A stretch of DNA of 5,418 bases from Oscillatoria sp. Prado101 (GTDB lineage Bacteria; Cyanobacteriota; Cyanobacteriia; Cyanobacteriales; Oscillatoriaceae). The stretch lies in NCBI GenBank assembly GCA_025454445.1, contig JALOOK010000541.1, positions 1 to 5,418 of the forward strand, read 5' to 3'. Of the stretch, positions 1 to 5,374 are shown one piece after another (position 1 is the first letter of the stretch; the number at the start of each line of letters is the position of its first letter). Both the position numbers and the translations under genes were made by a program. The notes below the pieces were generated by a model. It saw only the letters and a program-made list of their open reading frames with translations. It ran no database searches and had not been told where the DNA came from.

Positions 1-705
1 TCGGCGGAAGTCGGACTCTCCGTAGCTCAGGCGAATGTACACCCGGCGCGTTGCGGATAAATCCGTCAGGGTGGCGATCGCCTCCTCAGCTATGTCCACC
101 AAATTCACCGGCACCCGCTGCAATTTCAGTCCCTCTGTGTCGTTTCGGTACACGAAAAGCAGCGTCTCCACCAGCTGCAGCGTGGTGCGGTGCGAGCGCA
201 CCATCATTTCCAGCACTTTTTGCTGCGCCGGCGTCACTGCGCCGAATTGCTTCTGCTGGAAGGATTTGATGGTTTCAATAGCCCCGAGTAGCGGCGTTTT
301 CAAGTCGTGGCTCAAGGTGGAAACGAAATCCTCTCGCATCAAAGACAGCTGCTTTTCGGCAGCGAGCTGAGCTTGCTGTTGCGCCAGCGCTTCCTCGTAG
401 CGCCGGTTGCGCTGCGACAGCCAGCCGGTCACCGCCAGCGCCAGCATCGCAATCAGCCGGTTGGCCACAGTCGCCGGATTGAAGGGTTCGGCATCGGGCA
501 AAAACAGATTCAGCAGCGTTAGACCAATAGCCGCACTCGTTACCGCCAGTGTGGCGGACCTGCTCCTCAGGGAATTGGCTTGCAAAATCGCGCCGGTGTA
601 GAGGTAGCCAAAGACATACGCTGATGGCGTGGAGAACTCTAGCGCTATGACCACAGCGAATATACCGGCAACCAGCCAGTGCGGTTTCAAGGACTGATTC
701 TTCAT
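1..705 (-). CDS. Sensor histidine kinase, N-terminal part (runs off left edge)
   Basis: Reading the minus strand from the ATG at 705 gives 235 codons with no stop, and the frame is still open at base 1. Residues about 10-97 hold roughly four hydrophobic segments (10-26, 30-41, 52-69, 82-97) with short loops, so the sensor is membrane-embedded with no large extracytoplasmic domain. Residues 98-123 are Gln/Ala/Glu-rich and look like a linker coiled coil. The HisKA dimerisation domain follows, with the H-box STLSHDLKTPLLG; the phospho-accepting histidine is residue 133 (bases 307-309). The ATP-binding HATPase_c domain would lie to the left of the window. It is transcribed divergently from the RCK_C and kdp genes. 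In-frame sequence upstream is open to a TAA at 796-798, but 705 is the first ATG; a GTG at 775-777 is a less likely start. The ribosome binding site is weak. The family is certain from the H-box; the signal sensed is unknown. A role in kdp control is inferred only from position. Confidence 0.9.
   Translation of the reverse strand, partial: MKNQSLKPHWLVAGIFAVVIALEFSTPSAYVFGYLYTGAILQANSLRSRSATLAVTSAAIGLTLLNLFLPDAEPFNPATVANRLIAMLALAVTGWLSQRNRRYEEALAQQQAQLAAEKQLSLMREDFVSTLSHDLKTPLLGAIETIKSFQQKQFGAVTPAQQKVLEMMVRSHRTTLQLVETLLFVYRNDTEGLKLQRVPVNLVDIAEEAIATLTDLSATRRVYIRLSYGESDFRR
74..81. repeat. HIP1 octamer GCGATCGC
   Basis: A perfect GCGATCGC palindrome (extended to GGCGATCGCC at 73-82) lies inside the histidine kinase gene. 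This octamer is strongly over-represented in many cyanobacterial genomes. A single copy is only supportive evidence of origin. I saw no second exact copy in the window. Confidence 0.6.
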
Positions 706-801
706 GGCTCGACTTGACCTGCAGAGTGCCCTCTGCGCGCACCCTACCTTAATTCTAGACTGCCGGCTCGCCCGCACGCTCGTACAACTGCTCGTTTAGC
801 T

Positions 802-829
802 CTGTTCTATATCTTCAAATATAGAACAG
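802..829. promoter_or_regulatory. AT-rich perfect inverted repeat, possible operator
   Basis: CTGTTCTATAT (802-812) and ATATAGAACAG (819-829) are perfect 11-bp inverted arms separated by the six bases CTTCAA. There is no T-run on either side in either direction, so it does not look like an intrinsic terminator. It lies about 100 bp upstream of the kinase start and about 155 bp upstream of the RCK_C start. That position suits an operator for a dimeric regulator of one or both divergent genes. On the minus strand it contains a TATATT that could act as a -10 box for the kinase gene. The nine bases CTATATCTT recur in direct orientation at 901-909. The repeat is seen; the operator function is inferred. 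Confidence 0.45.
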
Positions 830-848
830 CATAAACGCTTTAAACATT

Positions 849-882
849 TATAGGCTTCCCGTTATAGATTGGCCTATATAAT
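849..882 (+). promoter_or_regulatory. Inverted repeat overlapping a TATAAT -10 box
   Basis: TATAGGC (849-855) and GCCTATA (872-878) form a 7-bp inverted repeat with a 16-nt spacer. A perfect TATAAT occurs at 877-882, overlapping the right arm, but no good -35 hexamer lies 16-18 bp upstream, as would fit an activator-dependent promoter for the RCK_C gene. On the minus strand a TTGACA (899-894) sits 15 bp before TATAGG (878-873), a suboptimal candidate promoter for the kinase gene. The sequence elements are real; their use is inferred. Confidence 0.35.
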
Positions 883-908
883 TTTGGGCTGAATGTCAAA
901 CTATATCT

Positions 909-936
909 TGTCTTTTATTGAAAGAAACTCCATAAT
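909..936 (+). promoter_or_regulatory. Candidate sigma-70 promoter for the RCK_C gene
   Basis: TTGTCT (909-914) and CATAAT (931-936) are separated by 16 bp, giving four of six and five of six consensus matches. Transcription would begin near 943, about 40 nt before the preferred start of the RCK_C protein. If this promoter is the one used, the short ORF starting with ATG at 943 would be practically leaderless. The TATAAT at 877-882 is a competing candidate. Confidence 0.35.
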
Positions 937-942
937 CAAGGC

Positions 943-987
943 ATGGAAAAAACTCCTGAACAGGTCAACCTTACTTGCCTCTTATGA
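943..987 (+). CDS. Possible 14-residue leader ORF, ATGA-overlapping the RCK_C gene
   Basis: The ATG at 943 opens a 14-codon ORF (MEKTPEQVNLTCLL) whose TGA stop (985-987) overlaps the ATG at 984 of the RCK_C ORF in an ATGA junction. This arrangement is typical of translational coupling. AAGG at 938-941 is too close to the ATG to be a good Shine-Dalgarno sequence. It may be a coupled leader peptide, the original N-terminus of the RCK_C protein displaced by a frame change, or chance. I see no homology. Confidence 0.2.
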   Translation: MEKTPEQVNLTCLL

Positions 988-1256
988 TTTCTGGAGACAC
1001 AACCCTCCTGCAAGTGCCGATCGCATTCAATAGCTGTTATTGCGACGTGGCTTTCAATGATATTCCGTTACCAGAAAAGTGCCAATTGTTGGGGCTGGTA
1101 AGACAAGGACAAGTTATTCTAGCCAGTGAAAACCCGACCCTTCGCTGCGGGGATACCATCTTGGCAGTAGCACTGCATTCCAAAATGGCCCCCGCTCTTC
1201 AAGTCGTCTTAAAGAAAACCCACTCCCTTTCCTGGACTGCCTTGAGAACCACCTAA
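984..1256 (+). CDS. Stand-alone RCK_C (TrkA C-terminal) domain protein
   Basis: This is a 90-residue protein from ATG 984, or 93 residues from an in-frame TTG at 975; the frame is closed by TGA at 957-959. Almost its entire length fits the RCK_C/TrkA_C fold. A hydrophobic first strand (LLQVPIAF) is followed by the domain's usual LPEKCQLLGLVRQGQVILA segment and the RCGDTILAVA hairpin, which matches the family pattern L-x-x-GD-x-L-x-V. It has no NAD-binding RCK_N/TrkA_N domain, and I see none encoded just upstream. In K+ channels and Trk/Ktr/CpaA systems such domains form dimers that gate transport, and in several they bind cyclic di-AMP. The position, 235 bp ahead of kdpA on the same strand, suggests a role in K+ homeostasis. 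It could also be a degenerate remnant of a longer protein; the composition and clean C-terminus argue for a real gene. No Shine-Dalgarno sequence is evident. Confidence 0.7.
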   Translation: MISGDTTLLQVPIAFNSCYCDVAFNDIPLPEKCQLLGLVRQGQVILASENPTLRCGDTILAVALHSKMAPALQVVLKKTHSLSWTALRTT

Positions 1257-1271
1257 CCGGCTCGATAAGTA

Positions 1272-1319
1272 GGGTGAGAAGCGCCGAAAGTACGGCCCCC
1301 AGAAAGCCCGCTCTCACCC
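1272..1319 (+). other. Bulged stem-loop after the RCK_C gene
   Basis: GGGTGAGA (1272-1279) pairs with TCTCACCC (1312-1319). After one bulged A (1280), GCG (1281-1283) pairs with CGC (1309-1311). That gives an 11-bp stem closing a 25-nt loop. A small alternative hairpin (GCCG/CGGC, 1283-1296) lies inside it. It begins 16 nt after the RCK_C stop, where a terminator would be expected, but no U-tract follows. It could be a terminator or an RNA-stabilising structure; its separation from the downstream kdp promoter supports the RCK_C gene being its own transcript. Confidence 0.35.
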
Positions 1320-1324
1320 CGCCC

Positions 1325-1353
1325 TTGACAAAAAGCTCTATAGCAGTTATAAA
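1325..1353 (+). promoter_or_regulatory. Near-consensus sigma-70 promoter upstream of kdpA
   Basis: TTGACA (1325-1330) is a perfect -35 element. It is followed after exactly 17 bp by TATAAA (1348-1353), five of six matches to the -10 consensus. This is the best promoter-like sequence in the window. The predicted start near 1360 leaves an untranslated leader of about 130 nt before kdpA. The leader includes a pyrimidine-rich tract (1363-1383), a GC-rich segment with two CTTGGCG copies (1384-1390 and 1402-1408), and an A8 run (1411-1418). No riboswitch I can recognise is present. Confidence 0.6.
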
Positions 1354-1439
1354 GAATTTGAGAACCTCTCTCTCTTTTCTTCCCTTGGCGCACGGGCGCG
1401 TCTTGGCGGTAAAAAAAATAACCCGCTCACAAATCGAGA

Positions 1440-1463
1440 CAAAATGCTACTCAAAATGCTACT
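1440..1463 (+). repeat. Perfect 2 x 12 bp tandem repeat upstream of kdpA
   Basis: CAAAATGCTACT occurs twice back to back (1440-1451 and 1452-1463), ending 27 nt before the kdpA ATG. The second copy runs into TACTAT (1460-1465), a possible -10 box with no -35 hexamer upstream, so the repeat would occupy the -35 region. OmpR/PhoB-family response regulators, including KdpE-type regulators, typically bind direct repeats placed this way with a period near one helical turn. The repeat is a direct observation; its use as an activator site is inferred. It may instead be a recent slippage duplication. Confidence 0.5.
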
Positions 1464-1490
1464 ATAGAGTCACCGTTCACAGGCAAAATT

Positions 1491-3263
1491 ATGTGGGAAG
1501 GGATAATCCAAATAGCGCTGACCATCCTAATTATAGCAGCAATCGCGCCTTTCTTTGGCAGTTATATGGCGCGGGTTTTCCTGGGAGAAAAAACCGGACT
1601 TGACCGCTTCCTGGTGCCGGTGGAGCGAACCCTCTACAAACTGGGTGGAGTTCGCTCGCAACAAAACATGACCGGCGCTCAGTACGCCCGTGCCGTCCTA
1701 GTCAGTAACCTGAGCATGGGGGTATTTGTCTATACTATCATCACCCTGCAGGGTGCGCTACCCCTGAATCCCACCGGCTTGCCGGCACCCAGCTGGGATT
1801 TAACCCTGCACACGACCATCTCCTTTATAACCAATACCGACCAGCAGCACTACGCCGGCGAAACCACCCTAAGCTACGCCTCTCAGATGCTAGCGCTGGG
1901 GTTTTTGATGTTTACCTCAGCCGCCACCGGCATTGCAGTAGCCATCGCCTTCATTCGCGGCTTAACCGGCAAACCTCTCGGCAACTTTTACGTCGATTTA
2001 ACCCTATCCATCACCCGGATATTGCTGCCGGTTTCCATCCTGGGCGCAATAGTGCTCATCATTCTGGGCGTCCCGGAAACCCTAGCGGCACCGGCAACCG
2101 CTACCACCCTAGAAGGTGCCACGCAAGTCATTGCCAGAGGGCCGGTCGCCCACTTTGAAATCATCAAACAGCTCGGAGAAAACGGCGGCGGCTTCTTTGC
2201 CATCAACTCCGCCCACCCTTACGAAAATCCCAACCCCCTTTCCAACCTGATTGAAACCATAGCAATGGTTGCCATCCCCGCCTCCCTGATTCACACCTAC
2301 GGCATCATTGCCAATAACAGAAAGCAAAGCTGGCTGCTGTTCTGGATGGTCTTTACCATCTATGCCATTTTGGTTGTAATCGCCGCCGCCGGAGAGTTCC
2401 AAGGAAATCCCCTCGCCAACAACCTCCTCGGAATACAGCAACCCAACCTAGAAGGCAAAGAAGTTCGATTTGGCTGGGCGCAGACAGCCCTGTGGGCAGT
2501 CACCACCACCGGCACCATGTGCGGCGCAGTCAACGGCATGCACGACTCCCTCATGCCAGCCGGCGGTTTTGTTACCATGTTTAACATGTTCCTGCAAATC
2601 GTCTGGGGCGGACAGGGCACCGGCACAGCATACATATTCGTCTTCCTAATTTTAACCGTATTTCTCACCGGCTTGATGGTAGGGCGCACCCCCGAATTCT
2701 TGGGCCGCAAAATAGAAAAGCGAGAGATCGTCCTAGCTAGCGTAATTCTCCTCGTTCACCCCATAGCAATCTTAATTCCCGCTGCCATTACCCTCGCCTT
2801 TCCCGACAGTCTTGCCGGCATCAGCAATCCAGGATTTCACGGACTCTCCCAAGTCGTCTACGAATACACCTCCGCCGCCGCCAACAATGGCTCCGGCTTT
2901 GAAGGATTGACAGATGGAACGCCCTGGTGGAATCTCACGACCTGTTTCAGCCTCTTGCTGGGGCGCTACATCCCCATTATCGCCCTGCTGCTGCTAGCAG
3001 ACAGCATGGCTTCCAAACAGCCCGTACCCGAAACAGCCGGCACCCTGCGCACCGACACCCGCCTGTTCACCGGCGTTACAGCCGGGGTGATTTTAATCCT
3101 GGGTGCCCTGACCTTCTTGACCGATTGCCGAAGCCTTTCAAATTGCCAGCGAAGCAACAACAAAAATCCCATGAATTTTTCTATCCCTCAGACTCTTTAT
3201 TTTCTTCATTATTGGCGTCCTTGGCTCAGGAGCGGTTCATTATTCCCTGCAAGCTTAAGCTAA
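1491..3263 (+). CDS. kdpA: K+-transporting ATPase potassium-binding subunit KdpA, C-terminus frameshifted
   Basis: KdpA is the membrane subunit that selects and binds K+ in the KdpFABC pump; it is related to Trk/Ktr channels. All four selectivity-filter loops are present: TNTDQQHYAGE (114-124), GENGGGFFAINSAHPYENP (229-247), TTTGTMCGAV (338-347) and SAAANNGSGFEG (461-472), with about ten membrane segments between them. The start ATG at 1491 has AGG seven bases upstream and gives the expected N-terminal hydrophobic segment. The match to the family holds through GALTFL (538-543, bases 3102-3119). The family then continues P-x-L-A-L-G-P-[IV]-A-E, but here the ORF diverges into unrelated residues and runs on to 3263, giving 590 residues. 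The true tail lies in another frame from 3121 to a TGA at 3172-3174. A net loss of about 17 nt near 3119-3121 explains this exactly; the restored protein would have 566 residues, normal for the family. Since the deletion lies after the last filter and at the end of the final helix, partial function is possible. Sequencing error cannot be excluded. Confidence 0.93.
   Translation: MWEGIIQIALTILIIAAIAPFFGSYMARVFLGEKTGLDRFLVPVERTLYKLGGVRSQQNMTGAQYARAVLVSNLSMGVFVYTIITLQGALPLNPTGLPAPSWDLTLHTTISFITNTDQQHYAGETTLSYASQMLALGFLMFTSAATGIAVAIAFIRGLTGKPLGNFYVDLTLSITRILLPVSILGAIVLIILGVPETLAAPATATTLEGATQVIARGPVAHFEIIKQLGENGGGFFAINSAHPYENPNPLSNLIETIAMVAIPASLIHTYGIIANNRKQSWLLFWMVFTIYAILVVIAAAGEFQGNPLANNLLGIQQPNLEGKEVRFGWAQTALWAVTTTGTMCGAVNGMHDSLMPAGGFVTMFNMFLQIVWGGQGTGTAYIFVFLILTVFLTGLMVGRTPEFLGRKIEKREIVLASVILLVHPIAILIPAAITLAFPDSLAGISNPGFHGLSQVVYEYTSAAANNGSGFEGLTDGTPWWNLTTCFSLLLGRYIPIIALLLLADSMASKQPVPETAGTLRTDTRLFTGVTAGVILILGALTFLTDCRSLSNCQRSNNKNPMNFSIPQTLYFLHYWRPWLRSGSLFPASLS
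3117..3174 (+). pseudogene. kdpA: Out-of-frame genuine C-terminal tail of KdpA after a ~17-nt deletion
   Basis: Bases 3121-3174 read PIAEAFQIASEATTKIP and then TGA, in the frame one base on from the main kdpA frame. PIAEAF matches the end of KdpA proteins, where E. coli KdpA has GALTFIPALALGPVAEYL. Only a single A (3120) separates TTG (Leu543) from CCG (Pro), where six codons (P-x-L-A-L-G) are expected. The lone A is probably the last base of the Gly codon. The tail frame is closed immediately upstream by TGA at 3118-3120, so it cannot be translated on its own. Confidence 0.8.
3171..3258 (+). pseudogene. Possible frame-broken small membrane peptide between kdpA and kdpB
   Basis: ATG at 3171 overlaps the ancestral kdpA stop (TGA, 3172-3174) in an ATGA coupling junction. 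In its own frame it gives a 30-residue non-membrane peptide beginning MNFSIPQTLYF and ending at 3263. Skipping one T of the T5 run (3176-3180) would instead give MNFLSLRLFIFF... continuing IIGVLGSGAVHYSLQA and ending at TAA 3256-3258. That is a 28-residue peptide with a single membrane span. Small one-helix subunits (KdpF, about 30 residues) exist in Kdp complexes, but I see no clear similarity to KdpF, whose gene usually precedes kdpA. T-rich DNA gives hydrophobic residues by chance, so this is a hypothesis. Confidence 0.25.
3252..3261. repeat. 10-bp palindrome ahead of kdpB
   Basis: AGCTTAAGCT is a perfect palindrome ending 19 nt before the kdpB ATG, in the kdpA-kdpB spacer. It is too short for a stable hairpin, and no regulator is recognisable. 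It is recorded because the spacer otherwise contains no obvious Shine-Dalgarno sequence for kdpB. Confidence 0.2.
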
Positions 3264-3280
3264 CAACTGACACTTTAAAA

Positions 3281-5374
3281 ATGACAAATCCAGCTTCCAA
3301 ACCCAGACAGACTCCACGCGGACCGCGCCATTCTCGGAGACACACGCCAAAAGCCAATACCAGAGGTCTGTACAGAAGAGCGATTCGGGAATCCTTCGCC
3401 AAGCTTGACCCCCGCATTGCGGTGAGAAACCCGGTGATGTTTATTGTTTGGGTCGGCACAATCGTCACCGCACTTCTGACACTTGACCCGTACTTGTTCG
3501 GTGCCGTTCCGGGAGAAAATCCGCGATTAATCAATGCCTTGATAGCGGTAATCCTGTTCTTCACCGTCCTGTTTGCCAACTTTGCCGAAGCAGTAGCAGA
3601 AGGGCGGGGTAAGGCGCAAGCTGACGCCTTGCGATCTACCAAATCTGATACCGTCGCCAGCAAACTTTTGCCCGATGGCTCAGTGGAGGAAGTGTCTTCT
3701 ACGAGTCTGAGAAAAGGCGATCTGGTGAGAGTCACCGGCGGCGATTTGATTCCCGCTGACGGGGAGGTGGTTGCCGGTGTCGCCAGTGTGGATGAGTCCG
3801 CGATTACCGGCGAATCCGCGCCGGTGCTCAAAGAACCGGGCTCTGATATGGCCAGTTCCGTCACCGGCGGGACGCGCATTCTCTCCGACGAACTCACTAT
3901 CCGAGTTACAGCCGATCCGGGGAAGGGATTTATTGACCGGATGATCGCCCTCGTGGAAGGCGCTGAGCGCACCAAGACGCCCAATGAAATTGCCCTGACG
4001 GTGTTGCTGGCGGTTCTGACTCAGGTGTTCCTGATTGTGGTGGCGACTTTACCGCCAATTGCCAATTATGTCAAGAGTCCGGTGAGCGTGGCGATTTTGA
4101 TTTCCCTGCTGGTGGCGCTGATTCCCACAACTATCGGCGGGTTGCTCAGCGCTATCGGGATTGCCGGTATGGATCGGGTGGCTCAGTTTAATGTGGTGGC
4201 CACTTCGGGACGGGCGGTGGAGGCGTGCGGCGATGTCAATACCCTGGTACTGGACAAAACCGGCACGATTACCCTGGGAAACCGGCTGGCGGAGGAGTTT
4301 ATTCCCGTCAATGGCCACTCAATGGCGGAGATTGCCCGCGTCGCTCTGGCTGCCAGCGTGTTCGATGAGACTCCAGAAGGAAAATCTATTGTCCGTCTGG
4401 CTCAGAGGTTAGAAGCGCAAATCGATTTCGACCGCCGCCAAGCGGAGGGCGTTGAGTTTTCCGCCAGAACGCGCATGAGTGGGACGAATTTGCCGGATGG
4501 CCGCGAGGTGCGCAAGGGAGCGGTGGATGCGATTAAGGGGTTTGTGCGCTCTCGCGGTGGCACACTGACGCCGGAACTCGATACGGCTTACGAGCGCGTT
4601 TCTCGTCTGGGAGGCACACCTTTGGCAGTTTGTCAAGATAGCGAAATTTATGGCGTTATCTATTTGAAGGATATTATTAAACCGGGGATTCGGGAGCGCT
4701 TTGACCAGTTGCGGCGCATGGGGGTGCGCACGGTGATGCTCACGGGTGATAACCGGATTACGGCGTCGGTGATTGCGCAAGAAGCCGGTGTGGATGATTT
4801 TATTGCGGAGGCGACGCCGGAAGACAAAATTTCGGTGATTCAAGCTGAGCAAGCGCAAGGCAAAATTGTGGCGATGACCGGCGACGGGACGAATGACGCG
4901 CCGGCGCTGGCGCAAGCGAATGTGGGTCTGGCGATGAATTCTGGCACCCAGGCGGCTAAGGAAGCTGCAAATATGGTAGATTTGGATTCTGACCCCACAA
5001 AGTTGATTGATTTGGTGACAATTGGCAAGCAGTTGCTGATTACTCGCGGGGCGCTGACGACGTTTTCTGTTGCCAATGATATTGCGAAATATTTTGCGAT
5101 TATTCCGGCGATGTTTGCTGCGGCTGGGATTGGCAGTTTGAATGTGATGGGGCTGGCGAGTGGGAATTCTGCGGTTTTGTCGGCGCTGATTTATAATGCG
5201 TTGATTATTCCAGTTCTGATTCCGCTGGCGCTGCGGGGTGTTGAGTTTAGGCCGCTGACGGCTGACCAGCTGTTGCGGCGCAATATTTTGATTTATGGGT
5301 TGGGGGGTGTGGTTGCGCCTTTTGTTGCGATTAAGTTGATTGATGTTTTGGTTGCGGCTGTGGGGTTGGGTTAG
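3281..5374 (+). CDS. kdpB: K+-transporting P-type ATPase catalytic subunit KdpB
   Basis: KdpB hydrolyses ATP through an aspartyl-phosphate intermediate to drive K+ uptake by the KdpFABC complex in the plasma membrane. The 697-residue protein is complete. A basic cytosolic N-terminus (1-48) leads to the first helices (about 51-70 and 82-104). The actuator domain carries DESAITGES with TGES at 176-179. The helix pair holds IPTTIGG (281-287). The phosphorylation motif is DKTGTIT with Asp325. The nucleotide domain has TPEGKS (364-369) and KGAVDAI (412-418), the hinge has MLTGDN (486-491) and TGDGTNDAPALAQA (533-546), and three or so helices end the protein. No catalytic residue is missing. ATG 3281 is chosen because it starts the family N-terminus; the frame is open back to 2927, but that upstream sequence lies inside kdpA and looks non-coding. 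The spacer after the ancestral kdpA stop is 106 nt with no clear Shine-Dalgarno sequence. Ser179 matches the position of the inhibitory phosphoserine of E. coli KdpB (TGES, Ser162), so the same regulation is possible. Confidence 0.97.
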   Translation: MTNPASKPRQTPRGPRHSRRHTPKANTRGLYRRAIRESFAKLDPRIAVRNPVMFIVWVGTIVTALLTLDPYLFGAVPGENPRLINALIAVILFFTVLFANFAEAVAEGRGKAQADALRSTKSDTVASKLLPDGSVEEVSSTSLRKGDLVRVTGGDLIPADGEVVAGVASVDESAITGESAPVLKEPGSDMASSVTGGTRILSDELTIRVTADPGKGFIDRMIALVEGAERTKTPNEIALTVLLAVLTQVFLIVVATLPPIANYVKSPVSVAILISLLVALIPTTIGGLLSAIGIAGMDRVAQFNVVATSGRAVEACGDVNTLVLDKTGTITLGNRLAEEFIPVNGHSMAEIARVALAASVFDETPEGKSIVRLAQRLEAQIDFDRRQAEGVEFSARTRMSGTNLPDGREVRKGAVDAIKGFVRSRGGTLTPELDTAYERVSRLGGTPLAVCQDSEIYGVIYLKDIIKPGIRERFDQLRRMGVRTVMLTGDNRITASVIAQEAGVDDFIAEATPEDKISVIQAEQAQGKIVAMTGDGTNDAPALAQANVGLAMNSGTQAAKEAANMVDLDSDPTKLIDLVTIGKQLLITRGALTTFSVANDIAKYFAIIPAMFAAAGIGSLNVMGLASGNSAVLSALIYNALIIPVLIPLALRGVEFRPLTADQLLRRNILIYGLGGVVAPFVAIKLIDVLVAAVGLG

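Noticed and set aside
275..742. 155-residue minus-strand ORF
   Set aside because: It overlaps the histidine kinase gene in a different frame and has no domain features. The real frame carries the H-box.
802..829. Intrinsic terminator
   Set aside because: The stem is AT-rich and no T-run follows on either strand.
1114..1317. Minus-strand ORF with a hydrophobic N-terminus
   Set aside because: Most of it is antisense to the RCK_C gene, it starts with GTG, and the hydrophobic part comes from the stem-loop region.
1355..1490. Cyclic di-AMP (ydaO-type) riboswitch in the kdpA leader
   Set aside because: I could not find the conserved core elements by eye, so I do not claim it; a covariance-model search would be needed.
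1274..1603. 109-residue plus-strand ORF overlapping the kdpA start
   Set aside because: It covers the promoter, leader and tandem repeat and enters kdpA out of frame; composition is not protein-like.
3172..3258. Readthrough or selenocysteine at TGA 3172-3174 joining KdpA to the hydrophobic segment
   Set aside because: KdpA proteins normally end near here, no selenocysteine element is evident, and the upstream tail is already out of frame.
2927..3280. Upstream extension of the kdpB frame
   Set aside because: It overlaps coding sequence of kdpA and has no similarity to KdpB. The family N-terminus begins near ATG 3281.
3226..3984. 252-residue minus-strand ORF
   Set aside because: It lies antisense to the start of kdpB with low-complexity Ser/Thr/Pro composition; it is a shadow of the conserved gene.
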